NCBI GenBank assembly: GCA_040772685.1
Contig: JAXGXQ010000003.1
Span: 243,891-307,890 of the forward strand
From: JAXGXQ01 sp040772685
GTDB lineage: Bacteria > Bacillota > Clostridia > Saccharofermentanales > UBA5734
Direction of reading: 5' to 3'
Length of the DNA stretch: 64,000 nucleotides
In this document: one piece after another, positions 1 through 8,204 of the stretch
Layout: the number at the start of each line of letters is the position of its first letter
How positions within the stretch are numbered: the stretch's first letter is position 1
Translations under genes and position numbers: made by a program
The notes under the pieces: generated by a model
Database searches by the model: none
What the model was told of the DNA's origin: nothing
Seen by the model: the letters and a program-made list of their open reading frames with translations, nothing else

Positions 1-313
1 TGCCCGCCAACAAGGCGCCAAAAACGGGGGCCAGTCCGGTGATCGCCTTCTGAAAGCCATCTTGCGGCGTTTGCAGGATAAGCATCAGGAGAAACATGCC
101 GAGCAGGATGAAGAAAAATATTTTCCAGAGCAGGATCAAGATGGTGGGGTTACGGTAAAGGCTAAAGTCATAAGACCAGCGGAACTTGCCGTCTGTGCCC
201 TTGACGATATTTTTGGTAACTTCTGCGGCTAACAGCTCTGGCTGTTCACCCGTGATCTTAGTTGGAGACAGGTCTTGATCGCTTTCGACAATTGATCGCT
301 CGAGTTTATTCAT
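1..313 (-). CDS. Hypothetical membrane protein, N-terminal part only
   Basis: The reading frame starts at an ATG whose complement is at 311-313 and stays open to the left edge, giving about 104 residues. The product begins MNKLERSIVESDQDLSP, continues with a polar stretch of about 60 residues containing GTDGKFRWSYDFSLYRNPT, and then has a strong hydrophobic segment (LILLWKIFFFILLGMFLLM) that must be a membrane helix. A second hydrophobic stretch begins at the window edge. A GGGGAC ribosome-binding-like sequence lies about 8 bases before the start, and a TATAAT (complement of 375-380) could be its -10 box. I do not recognise a function; the layout of a cytoplasmic N-terminus followed by several helices resembles uncharacterised clostridial membrane proteins. 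The C-terminus is outside the window. Confidence 0.7.
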   Translation of the reverse strand, partial: MNKLERSIVESDQDLSPTKITGEQPELLAAEVTKNIVKGTDGKFRWSYDFSLYRNPTILILLWKIFFFILLGMFLLMLILQTPQDGFQKAITGLAPVFGALLAG

Positions 314-625
314 GTAAAGTCCCCATTTCACTGCACTATGTGCTTTGCACGTTCAGTCCGGATAGACAATAATTATTATAACTTTTGAACTGCTTTTTAC
401 ATAGATTAACATACTAAATGGGGCATAATCGATATTTGGCTGCAGCGTGATCTATAGCAGAATCAGGTTACCTTTGGCGACCTGTTAAAATAACAGCTGA
501 CAACACAGCACTCAAAGACATGACAAAATATTTAAACCTATTATTATTCATGTGATGTCTTTAAAATTCTTTCTAATTCACTCAATGATGAAATGATCAT
601 AGTAAAGATCCTGAAACATCACTCT
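314..625. other. Intergenic region without a gene
   Basis: About 310 AT-rich bases between the starts of the truncated membrane protein gene and the 3' end of the DUF2318-like gene. Apart from a possible -10 box for the membrane protein (TATAAT on the minus strand, 375-380) I see no gene, RNA or convincing terminator. Confidence 0.5.
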
Positions 626-1087
626 TTAGTATTGTGTTTTCCAGTTTTTGAATATTACTATTGCTTTCTCAAGTAAATCTAGCGGTATAGTGATGTTGGT
701 CTCGTCCGTCATTTTATTTTCTTCAAAAATTGGAACGGGATTACAGCCCCCGGACATAATTTCCACACTTTCCATGGCAAAACGGTTGCCGCAGTTTTGG
801 CAGACAAGCTTGTCACCATCCTGCTTGTAGTAACCCCGACCAGAATCATAGCAAATCTGACAAGTATTGAATGCCGTTCGAATTGTTCCATCAGGGGCCT
901 TCACTGCTAATACTTCCAGCTTTGTGCCATTTATCTCTGCAGGGTAAAAATTCGCTTTTTCGCTTATTTCTTCTTTTGGTATAACTATATCCGAATTCTT
1001 AACAAGTGTAATTTCTGCTTTTTGGACTGAGCAGGCGCTCAGAAAAACCAGAATAAGAACCAATATAACAGGGATAAATTTCTTCAT
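626..1087 (-). CDS. DUF2318-like Cys-rich lipoprotein
   Basis: A 153-residue secreted lipoprotein. From the chosen ATG (1085-1087) the product begins MKKFIPVILVLILVFLSAC, a signal peptide ending in a lipobox with Cys19. A longer frame with 18 extra polar residues exists, but the ATG used here overlaps the stop of the upstream gene as ATGA, which suggests translational coupling. The mature part has CQICYDSGRGYY followed by CQNCGNRF and then SGGCNPVPI. This two-CxxC plus GGCNP arrangement is typical of the DUF2318 family, which is associated with iron or copper transport modules. It follows a heavy-metal-domain membrane protein, so a role as an extracytoplasmic metal- or redox-handling partner is inferred. 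The family link is fairly firm; the function is not known. Confidence 0.8.
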   Translation of the reverse strand: MKKFIPVILVLILVFLSACSVQKAEITLVKNSDIVIPKEEISEKANFYPAEINGTKLEVLAVKAPDGTIRTAFNTCQICYDSGRGYYKQDGDKLVCQNCGNRFAMESVEIMSGGCNPVPIFEENKMTDETNITIPLDLLEKAIVIFKNWKTQY

Positions 1088-2412
1088 TTCGTTTGATCTC
1101 CTTCTCTTACTGTTATTGTGCTTCGAATCATTCCCATCCAACAGCTGTATTGAAATGTACCTGTGTTGAAAGGTGTGAATTCAATAACGTTTTCACCAGT
1201 TTTAAATTTGTGTTCGAGATTATATTCAGGTATGAGAAAGGCATTGTTACAGCCATTAATACTTCCTTTTGGTGCATCAATAACCCACTTGACAGGAATT
1301 CCTGTCTGAACAGTTATTTTGGGATAACGGCCAGATTGTAGTGTGGAATTGACAACCTGTACCCCATTTTCCATGCTGGCCCTGTCTCCGGTTTCTGTGG
1401 AGTTATCTGGCCCTGAGAAAACTAATGGGTGAAATCCGGATAAACTCCACCCTTGAGAAAACATTGATAGCCCTAATATTACAACCAGTACTGCTCCGAC
1501 TGTAACCATTCTACGGGTAAACTTTTTGCTTAGTATGGAACTTAACGCGCCCAAACCAAACATTAATGGAACTGTTCCCAAAGCAAAAAGCAACATAGAA
1601 AAAGCACCTTTGACAGGACTTCCAGTGGAAAGCGCGTAAATTTGCATTGACTGTAGCGGTCCGCAAGGCATTAATCCATTAAGTATCCCAACAATCAGCG
1701 GGCTCTTGCTGCCAGTATTTATATAAGGTAGTTTTATGCTTAGTTTTCTCAAAGAAGGGAATAAACCCAGCATATTTACACCCATCAGAACCATTAAGAT
1801 ACCGGCTGCAAGCTTCAAAAGCCCTTGCGTTGCTGGGGTAAATGAAATTGCTGAACCAAGGGCGCCTGCCAAAAAGCCACCAGTTGTATATGCAATCACT
1901 CTGCCGAGGTTATAAGCAGCAGTTGAGGCAAGCCCGCTTTTACCAATAGTTTGGGTGAGGTTGATACCGCCGCACATTGCAACGCAATGAACTGAAGTGA
2001 GCAGACCCACAACAAACAGCATTCCATAGCCCATATTTTCCTCAGCCAATTGACCGGGAACCAGTAAATTCAAAATTCCTGATTGGGAAAGTATTGTGTA
2101 AAGAACAGCAATAATCAGTAAAAATCCGGCTGATCTCCGAAAACCTTTGGGATCAGATTTTTTAACTGTGCTTACTAAGTATCCTGCATTTTCCACAACC
2201 TTGCGAAAATCAGATAACCCCGTGATCTCCGGATCAAACTCAATCTCGGCAAAACCTTCTTGATAGCTTACCTTTGCAGCTTTTACACCTGAAACACTTT
2301 GCAGAGCTTTGAGAATACGGCGTTCACAGCTAATACAAGTCATTCCGCCGATGCAGATACAAGTTTTGCTGACGACTGGTGCCGTCGTGGCTTTTCTTTC
2401 AGGCAGTGCCAT
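1084..2412 (-). CDS. HMA domain - DsbD/UreH-like membrane domain - cupredoxin fusion
   Basis: A 442-residue three-part membrane protein. Residues about 15-85 form a heavy-metal-associated domain with the metal motif GMTCISC (residues 23-29). Residues about 95-330 are a six- or seven-helix membrane unit of the TauE/SafE or UreH/DsbD-2 type, with the signatures LLTSVHCVAMCGG and GLMPCGPLQ. Residues about 355-440 form a cupredoxin-like domain with Cys and Met candidates for copper ligands (NGCNN, then YSCWMGM). The family and architecture point to transfer or export of copper or a similar metal across the membrane. The gene overlaps the end of mnmA by 14 bases and the start of the DUF2318-like lipoprotein gene by four bases, so the three may be cotranscribed. 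The link to mnmA is probably positional only. The metal is inferred, not shown. Confidence 0.85.
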   Translation of the reverse strand: MALPERKATTAPVVSKTCICIGGMTCISCERRILKALQSVSGVKAAKVSYQEGFAEIEFDPEITGLSDFRKVVENAGYLVSTVKKSDPKGFRRSAGFLLIIAVLYTILSQSGILNLLVPGQLAEENMGYGMLFVVGLLTSVHCVAMCGGINLTQTIGKSGLASTAAYNLGRVIAYTTGGFLAGALGSAISFTPATQGLLKLAAGILMVLMGVNMLGLFPSLRKLSIKLPYINTGSKSPLIVGILNGLMPCGPLQSMQIYALSTGSPVKGAFSMLLFALGTVPLMFGLGALSSILSKKFTRRMVTVGAVLVVILGLSMFSQGWSLSGFHPLVFSGPDNSTETGDRASMENGVQVVNSTLQSGRYPKITVQTGIPVKWVIDAPKGSINGCNNAFLIPEYNLEHKFKTGENVIEFTPFNTGTFQYSCWMGMIRSTITVREGDQTK

Positions 2413-3484
2413 CGATAGTACCGCCCCCGATCACAAGGTCACCATCATATAACACAACAGCCTGTCCCTTTGCTGGAGCTCTTTGCGGTGCATCAAACTC
2501 AATTCGGAGAGTATCAGAATCGAGCTGCCATACAGTTGCCGGTTGCTCTAATTGCTTGTACCGCAGTTTTGCATGTACCTTTATAGCCGAATCCAGCTGC
2601 TTGATTGGTATCAGGTTAATATCTCTGGCAATTAGAGTTTTCGCATTTAGCTTGTCCGTGGTTCCAACAGTCACCGTATTGGCTTCAGCACAGACTGAAC
2701 AGACATACATTGGGTGTTGTCCTGAAAGGCCCAAACCCCTTCTTTGACCGATGGTGTAGTAGATTATGCCTTTATGCTCACCCAGATAACTGCCATCCGT
2801 ATCCAGGAACTGACCTTTAGCTGGGGGTTTGCCGGTATACTTATTTATAAAATCGGCATAGTTGCCATTTGGGACAAAACAAATGTCCTGACTATCCTGT
2901 TTTTTGGCGTTAACGAAGCCATTATCTATCGCTATTTCACGAGTTTGAGATTTGGTCATACCTCCAAGCGGTAAAAGTGTATGTTTTAACTGATCCTGAG
3001 TCATAGCGTAAAGAACATAGCTTTGATCTTTTTCTAAATCAACGCTTTTCTTTAAGAGAAATCGATCACTTGCCAGGTCTTTTTTGATCTGGGCGTAGTG
3101 TCCTGTTACAAGATAATTCCTGCCTGTTTCGTGGGCGCGATGAAGCAATTTGCCAAACTTTAAAAACCTGTTGCAATCGATACAGGGGTTTGGCGTTCCG
3201 CCGTTTTGGTAAATTTCGACAAAGCGATGGATTACCTTTTCTTTGAAGACATCTGAAAAATTGAAGACATAAAAGGGAATGCCAAGTTTATTCGCTACGG
3301 CTCGCGCATCATCTGCATCTGTCAGAGAACAACAAGATTTTTCACGACAGTCAACTTCTTCATTACTAAAGAGCTTCATCATACTGCCAACGCAATCAAA
3401 GCCATGTTCAAGTGTCAGAAGTGCGGCCACAGAGCTGTCCACTCCGCCGCTCATGGCGATCAACGCGCTTTTATCCCTAAGCAT
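2399..3484 (-). CDS. mnmA: tRNA-specific 2-thiouridylase MnmA
   Basis: A 361-residue cytoplasmic enzyme that thiolates U34 of tRNA-Lys, -Glu and -Gln using ATP and sulfur relayed from a cysteine desulfurase. The PP-loop SGGVDSS is at residues 12-18. The catalytic cysteines are in NPCIDCN (about residue 101) and DICFVPNG (about residue 200), and the C-terminal beta-barrel (residues about 280-360) is present. The length fits the family. It is read divergently from an Rrf2 regulator; in many Clostridia rrf2, a cysteine desulfurase gene and mnmA are neighbours, but no desulfurase gene is present here. A palindromic operator (3651-3677) lies in the divergent region, so Rrf2 control of mnmA is plausible. 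The start ATG at 3484 fits the usual N-terminus. Confidence 0.95.
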   Translation of the reverse strand: MLRDKSALIAMSGGVDSSVAALLTLEHGFDCVGSMMKLFSNEEVDCREKSCCSLTDADDARAVANKLGIPFYVFNFSDVFKEKVIHRFVEIYQNGGTPNPCIDCNRFLKFGKLLHRAHETGRNYLVTGHYAQIKKDLASDRFLLKKSVDLEKDQSYVLYAMTQDQLKHTLLPLGGMTKSQTREIAIDNGFVNAKKQDSQDICFVPNGNYADFINKYTGKPPAKGQFLDTDGSYLGEHKGIIYYTIGQRRGLGLSGQHPMYVCSVCAEANTVTVGTTDKLNAKTLIARDINLIPIKQLDSAIKVHAKLRYKQLEQPATVWQLDSDTLRIEFDAPQRAPAKGQAVVLYDGDLVIGGGTIDGTA

Positions 3485-3650
3485 CAGCGGTTAGCACCTT
3501 TATTGCTTTCATTATCAGTTTCTCCAGATATTTGGTGACATTTCCTACAACGAGAACGTTGCCTTCTAATTGCGGTTTTTTACTCAAAAACGTAATGCGA
3601 TTAATAAAATGAGTAAGTCCTACACTCAAAAACAATGTAATAATTTATAT

Positions 3651-3677
3651 TCCTACAAACATACTATGTTTATAGGA
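3651..3677. promoter_or_regulatory. Palindromic operator, probable Rrf2-family site
   Basis: A 27-bp inverted repeat centred on C3664. Left arm TCCTACAAACATA (3651-3663) pairs with TATGTTTATAGGA (3665-3677) with a single mismatch at 3656/3672. Rrf2 proteins of the CymR/IscR group bind palindromes of about this size with TCCTA and TAGGA ends. The site lies between mnmA and the Rrf2 gene, 42 bp upstream of the Rrf2 gene's -35 box. Autoregulation or control of mnmA is inferred from the position. Confidence 0.6.
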
Positions 3678-3719
3678 TAGTTTTTATCATGACAGGCAAC
3701 TGTTGTCAATCAGAAGTAA

Positions 3720-3748
3720 TTGACATTCTGTCGAACGCACACTATAAA
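3720..3748 (+). promoter_or_regulatory. Sigma-70-type promoter of the Rrf2 gene
   Basis: TTGACA at 3720-3725, a 17-bp spacer and TATAAA at 3743-3748. Transcription should start near 3755, giving a leader of about 60 bases before the ATG at 3814. Confidence 0.75.
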
Positions 3749-3813
3749 TGTAAATAAACATATTTATCCGCTATGTTAGTGGGCATGTCGTTGGTTTAAA
3801 GGAAGAATTGGTA

Positions 3814-4224
3814 ATGAAGATTTCAACTAAAGGCCGGTATGCGTTGCGTGTTTTGATTGATCTGGCGGAGCAGCAAAATGATAACTTCATTCCATTGAAA
3901 GAAATCGCAGCCAGACAAGAAATATCTGAAAAGTATCTGGAGAATATTCTTAAGGTTTTGGTGCATAATAATGTATTGACCGGCATGCGTGGTAAGGGAG
4001 GCGGCTACAGGCTGACTAAATCCGCGGAAGAACTTTCCGTTGGAAGCATTCTGCGCTTGACTGAAGGAGACCTTGCCCCCGTAACCTGCCTAGAACATGA
4101 AGCAGCCCTATGCTCACGGGCAGAAAACTGTAGGACTCTGCCTATGTGGAAGAACCTCAATGTGCTTGTAAATCGCTTTTTTGACAACATTACATTGGCC
4201 GACCTAATGGAAGGTTTAGAATAG
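3814..4224 (+). CDS. Rrf2-family transcriptional regulator with three-Cys motif
   Basis: A 136-residue winged-helix DNA-binding protein. The N-terminus MKISTKGRYALRVLIDLAE and the wing GMRGKGGGYRL are classic for Rrf2. Cys92, Cys100 and Cys106 sit in PVTCLEHEAALCSRAENC, the position at which IscR-type members bind an iron-sulfur cluster, so it may sense Fe-S or sulfur status. An in-frame TTG at 3808 would add two residues, but the AAAGGAAG ribosome-binding site at 3798-3805 is only 2 bases from it and 8 bases from the ATG at 3814, so the ATG is chosen. It has its own promoter and a palindrome upstream. CymR-like cysteine control is an alternative; the three cysteines favour an IscR-like protein. 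Confidence 0.88.
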   Translation: MKISTKGRYALRVLIDLAEQQNDNFIPLKEIAARQEISEKYLENILKVLVHNNVLTGMRGKGGGYRLTKSAEELSVGSILRLTEGDLAPVTCLEHEAALCSRAENCRTLPMWKNLNVLVNRFFDNITLADLMEGLE

Positions 4225-4562
4225 GATATTGTTGATTTTCAGAAGTCTGTTCAGTATCGTTCTGCTACTTCGCGATATATTCCAAGCATTTTCTTTGAAA
4301 TAATTCATTTGTGGGAGATTATCCAGCAAGGCAACGAGAGCCGAAATTTGACAACCTGCCAAGACTGAAAGTATTTTGGACGCTTTACAATGACTTTCAT
4401 AAGCCATTGACAAAAGTCCCAGCATCACCAATCTTAATATTTCATCACATTGAGTACGGGCATCATGAACAACTACGGATCCAAGTTAACTTATCTAGAA
4501 GACTGCTGACGAGTTATACCATGACAATCTCGCCGAACAATAACACCAAACTCGTGTTAATC
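4225..4562. other. Intergenic region without a supported gene
   Basis: Between the Rrf2 gene and the promoter of the plus-strand serine tRNA. An open frame of 113 codons at 4311-4652 has no ribosome-binding site, no recognisable protein features, and runs through the tRNA promoter, so it is not called. Confidence 0.5.
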
Positions 4563-4591
4563 TTGACAAAAACAGGTACCGCCTCTAAACT
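4563..4591 (+). promoter_or_regulatory. Promoter of tRNA-Ser(GCT)
   Basis: TTGACA at 4563-4568, a 17-bp spacer and TAAACT at 4586-4591. Transcription would start near 4598, about 60 bases before the mature tRNA. Confidence 0.7.
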
Positions 4592-4659
4592 AGACAAGCG
4601 ACTATCGAGGCAAGTCCGCAATAAGTTATGCTGGCCTGCCAAATATCCTTAATCTACAC

Positions 4660-4751
4660 GGAGAAGTACCCAAGTCGGCCGAAGGGGGCAGTTTGCTAAA
4701 CTGTTAGTGGGGGCAACTCCAGCGAGGGTTCGAATCCCTCCTTCTCCGCCA
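4660..4751 (+). tRNA. tRNA-Ser, anticodon GCT
   Basis: A class II tRNA with a long variable arm. The acceptor stem GGAGAAG (4660-4666) pairs with CTTCTCC (4741-4747), followed by discriminator G and an encoded CCA. The anticodon loop contains TTTGCTAAA, so the anticodon is GCT and it reads AGC/AGU codons. The T arm GAGGGTTCGAATCCCTC is intact. A promoter lies upstream and a terminator directly downstream. Confidence 0.97.
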
Positions 4752-4760
4752 AACAAGCCG

Positions 4761-4796
4761 AAAGCCTCTGGAAACAGGGGCTTTTGCTTTTTTATA
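4761..4796 (+). terminator. Terminator after tRNA-Ser(GCT)
   Basis: Stem AAAGCCTCTG (4761-4770), loop GAAA, then CAGGGGCTTT, followed by TGCTTTTTT. One T-G wobble in the stem. It begins ten bases after the tRNA. Confidence 0.88.
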
Positions 4797-5260
4797 GTAC
4801 TAATACGGTGCTAGTTTAGTTGGTGATTCTATCATTTCAGCCTCATCATCAATCAAGAAGCAAGATATACGTTAACTTCGCAATCGATATCCTTCAAGAG
4901 TTTCAGCCAAGCTGTCAAATTGCTATCTTTGAGGAAGCCGAGCATATTTCCCTCTTCATGAAGCGAGTGCGTCAGTGGTCAGCCATCCACACAGCATTTC
5001 CAATTGCTCGGTGATTTCTCACCAATCCCGATTCAAATCAAGTGTCTTGAGGCTTATCTTGTTGCCGCATATTTTGAACAGTAATAACTCTATTATCGCA
5101 TTCTGATGATATTAAATCCGATGGAAACAAATGAATTTTTTTATAGCTTGGTAGATAAGTAATTGAACAACGATGTTGCTCCTGGCAGTGTAATAAAGCA
5201 GCTTTATTGAGAACTGGCAGCTTTTTCATTAAGTCACACTACAAGTTACACTACAGGCAA
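4797..5260. other. Intergenic region between two convergent tRNA genes
   Basis: About 460 bases with only short open frames lacking ribosome-binding sites. I see no gene or RNA here. Confidence 0.5.
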
Positions 5261-5267
5261 AGATATA

Positions 5268-5299
5268 CCCCCGCAAATGGCGTATTTGCAGGGGTTTTG
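5268..5299. terminator. Hairpin with T-run, possible terminator
   Basis: CCCCGCAAAT (5269-5278) pairs with ATTTGCAGGGG (5284-5294) with one bulged base, followed by TTTTGT on the plus strand. It lies directly downstream of the minus-strand tRNA-Ser(TGA), where a terminator is expected, but the T-run is better on the plus strand, so orientation is uncertain. Confidence 0.5.
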
Positions 5300-5301
5300 T
5301 C

Positions 5302-5392
5302 TGGCGGAGAGAGTGGGATTCGAACCCACGGTGGGCGCGAACCCACGCCGGTTTTCAAGACCGGTGCCTTAAACCAACTCGACCATCTCTCC
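5302..5392 (-). tRNA. tRNA-Ser, anticodon TGA
   Basis: On the minus strand the acceptor arm GGAGAGA (5'-end at 5392) pairs with TCTCTCC, followed by G and an encoded CCA (5304-5302). The anticodon loop CTTGAAA gives anticodon TGA, reading UCA and related serine codons. The long variable arm CGTGGGTTCGCGCCCACC and the T arm GTGGGTTCGAATCCCAC are typical of tRNA-Ser. Confidence 0.97.
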
Positions 5393-5410
5393 TAGTATTG
5401 AGCGCCACTA

Positions 5411-5440
5411 ATTTTACATTGCCGAGTAGCATTATGTCAA
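5411..5440 (-). promoter_or_regulatory. Promoter of tRNA-Ser(TGA)
   Basis: On the minus strand TTGACA (complement of 5435-5440), an 18-bp spacer and TAAAAT (complement of 5411-5416), preceded by TG as an extended -10. It lies 19 bases upstream of the tRNA. Confidence 0.7.
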
Positions 5441-6335
5441 TTCAAGATTATTTGATTTGCAGCTGTGGTTATTTGCAGCTGATAACTGCAAACTTCTTTA
5501 GCTATGCATTATATATTATTGTCACATGTTATAATATTAATAATTATTTTACTGAACATAAATCACTATATGGATAGTATTTGCCATTTCAAATATATTT
5601 ACTGAATCTGGACTTATGACTGATCAGCATTAAACTGTTTCATAAATTCTGAAAAGTATAATTACAACTTTAAATAGATTTTCCGGGAGAACTTTAAGTA
5701 ACTGATAAAGTTCCCACTAGATGAACCTTAACTTAATTCATTAATATTTCTCACCATTAGTAGTCAAATATCGAACCGACTTTATAAATTGAGACACTTA
5801 AATATATCTAATGCGTAATTCATTTCTTATTATCATCATATTTATTCTAAATGCCCTTGTATTGCACTAGTTGAATTTTTCAGCACAAATCACACTAATA
5901 AGACATTTTTTGCGTCTATTTATTTTGGCAAATTAAAAATTAATTACATAAGGCATTCTGTTTTTACACATTTACCTTTCAATCGATCATTCTGAACTTT
6001 TTTACAGTAACATTTGTCGTCATTTAAATTAATGGGCTTTGGTGTTCTAAGGCGCCAATTCATCTAACTTGAAGATTAATTATTTATTAGGCCATTGGTT
6101 TTCATTATTCATCTGCTTATTGTTTACGGAATATATCCTAATGGTTCTTATAAGCCTATACTTACTAGGCCCTTTTAGATATATTTATACATTTATTTCT
6201 TTATTATATGATTTGCGATTTTGCATTTACGAAATGAATCTCTGTCGATAAAATCATTTCTGGCTTACTTTATTAGCTTTTGTTGATTTTCGTTCAGTCG
6301 TAAGCAAGTTATATTTGCCAGATGATCTGAACTGC

Positions 6336-6365
6336 TTCATAGTTTGGTTAAAACTAAACTATGAA
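6336..6365. repeat. Inverted repeat in the AT-rich region
   Basis: TTCATAGTTT (6336-6345) and AAACTATGAA (6356-6365) form a perfect 10-bp inverted repeat with a 10-base loop. There is no T-run on either side, so it is not a standard terminator; it could be a protein-binding site or structured RNA. Confidence 0.6.
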
Positions 6366-6995
6366 ACATCTAAGTGCTTTTACACAGAATCTTAGTCAAA
6401 ATATTACGCAGATGTTCTGCTCGCCTTCCGCTTTTGCCATTTATGCCTGACTTCAATTTTAGATTATTTCAATACGTTGTTTAATATTTAGTTATATTTG
6501 GTTATATATATATATTAATTTTGTTATATATAAGTCATTATTTCTCTTAAATATTGGCTCTGTATTGCTATTACTGTTCTTCTCTGCATTATTGAATATG
6601 ACACGTATCTGTCACTTATTTTTTGGATAGTTATTTGTAATCAGCTAGTGATTTTATTGCGATACATAAAATTTATTTCGTTACCGCGTTTGCAAGCGTT
6701 TTTTACTGTTTTAATTTAAGGGTAGTGAAGATACTTCTGCGGAATAAATAACACAGTATTGTTGCTATGAGACAATCAATTATTATTGTCGAGTAAATGT
6801 ATTTCAAGGTAATTTGATTAGAGTCAATAATCGTATATTCATATTATTTATATAAGTATATTAATATGGTTTTTTCTTTCATTGAACTTAGTACCACATT
6901 GTTTCTTATGAATTGAAAGTCATCTTATTTTTGTAAAATCGTTTACATAACATTATATTTCGAACATTAGTAATGAAAATCCCATAAAATTTTAG

Positions 6996-7018
6996 CGCAT
7001 TACTAAAAAAGTAATGCG
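6996..7018. repeat. Inverted repeat in the AT-rich region, parB side
   Basis: CGCATTACT (6996-7004) and AGTAATGCG (7010-7018) are perfect 9-bp arms around a five-A loop. It lies about 320 bases beyond the parB stop. A weak terminator for the parAB transcript is possible, but no good T-run follows. Confidence 0.55.
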
Positions 7019-7334
7019 AACTTTATATAATTCAGTAATTAAATATTTTTAATACAAACATATGTTCTATTTGCTTTTGCACCACATCTAAACTTTTGAT
7101 TACTTCACTGGAATATATTAGAATTTATGTTTAAAATTTCTATGCAAATCGTAGTGCGCCAGTTTTTATTATTAGATAGCTAAGTTTAATCCAACTGTAG
7201 TAGACAAGAATTTTTCAAAAAAGAAAGCCATCAAGTTTTAATTGACAGCTTTACGAAATTTATATTTGTACCTTATTTTTTATGACTTGCTATTTTCTTG
7301 ATGAATAAATTATGCATCTCGAGGAGCTTAATCA

Positions 7335-8204
7335 TCAGTCTTCCTCGACTCCCATCCTGTCTAGTAACCTGCTTAAATCATCATTTGAATAATAATCAAT
7401 AATAATGGAGCCGCGGCCTTGCCGATCACGTAGCTTTACCTTTGTGCCTAACGAACTCTTGAGTCTATCTTCAACCTGTCTGATACTTAAAAGATAAGCA
7501 TCATCCTGCTTTACTGGCTGCGGTCGCGGTTTTTGCCATCTCTTTACTAATTTCTCAGTTTCTCTTACGCTCAGACTCTTTTCAGCAACGTGCTCTGCCA
7601 GTTTTTTCTGGTCATTTGGGTCTGGTATAGCTAATAAAGCCCGTGCATGTCCAGCTGTAATGGCTTCACTGATCAGCATCTGTCTGACTGGCTCAGAAAG
7701 GTTAAGCAAACGTAAGGTATTGGCAATTGCTGGTCGGCTGCGACCTACTACCGTAGAAAGCTTCTCTTGGGTCAAATTATGCTCACGAATCAGTCTTTCC
7801 AGGGCATGAGCTTCTTCTAAAGGGTTGAGATCCTGTCTTTGTATGTTTTCAATAAGGGCATGCTGTAATACTTGTAATTCTGTTAATTCGCGAATAATTG
7901 CTGGGATTACTTTTAGGCCCGCCAGACGTGAAGCGCGCCAACGACGTTCGCCAGCTACAATTTTATACCCGCTTTGTCCCTTACAAACAATTATTGGTTG
8001 AATAATTCCATTTTCGCGAATCGAAGCCGCTAGTTCCTCAAGCTTTTGTTGGTCAAAAAACTTGCGTGGTTGATCCGAATTCGGGCTTATATCCGTAATT
8101 TTCAGCTCAACAACTGCAGATTGAACATCTTCTGATAGTTGATCAGCTTGCGACAGCAGCGCTCCTAAACCCTTACCGAGTCCCCTGTTAGTTGAACTTG
8201 CCAT
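7335..8204 (-). CDS. parB: Chromosome-partitioning protein ParB (Spo0J)
   Basis: A 289-residue CTP-dependent DNA clamp that loads at parS and organises the origin region with ParA and SMC. The product shows the N-terminal nuclease-like domain with GERRWRASRLAGL (about residue 84-96), the ENIQRQDLNPLEEA motif (about residue 117-130), a helix-turn-helix (TQEKLSTVVGRSRPAIANTLRLL) and a C-terminal dimerisation region. It overlaps parA by one base (TAATG), so the two are one operon. Two parS sites lie just upstream of parA. The length is normal for chromosomal ParB; a Noc paralogue is unlikely because it sits directly behind parA. Confidence 0.97.
   Translation of the reverse strand: MASSTNRGLGKGLGALLSQADQLSEDVQSAVVELKITDISPNSDQPRKFFDQQKLEELAASIRENGIIQPIIVCKGQSGYKIVAGERRWRASRLAGLKVIPAIIRELTELQVLQHALIENIQRQDLNPLEEAHALERLIREHNLTQEKLSTVVGRSRPAIANTLRLLNLSEPVRQMLISEAITAGHARALLAIPDPNDQKKLAEHVAEKSLSVRETEKLVKRWQKPRPQPVKQDDAYLLSIRQVEDRLKSSLGTKVKLRDRQGRGSIIIDYYSNDDLSRLLDRMGVEED

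Larger units (their letters stand above)
5441..7334. other. AT-rich gene-free region
   Basis: About 1.9 kb, visibly richer in A and T than its surroundings, with no open frame that has a ribosome-binding site or a recognisable product. The longest candidate (6069-6251, 60 residues, hydrophobic) is what AT-rich random sequence gives. Two perfect inverted repeats are present (6336-6365 and 6996-7018) and are listed separately. It lies between tRNA-Ser(TGA) and the 3' end of parB, about 7-9 kb from oriC. Its role is unknown. Confidence 0.6.

Noticed and set aside
4311..4652. 113-codon frame before tRNA-Ser(GCT)
   Set aside because: Runs through the tRNA promoter, lacks a ribosome-binding site and protein features.
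6069..6251. Hydrophobic 60-residue frame in the AT-rich block
   Set aside because: AT-rich sequence gives hydrophobic frames by chance; no ribosome-binding site and no recognisable features.
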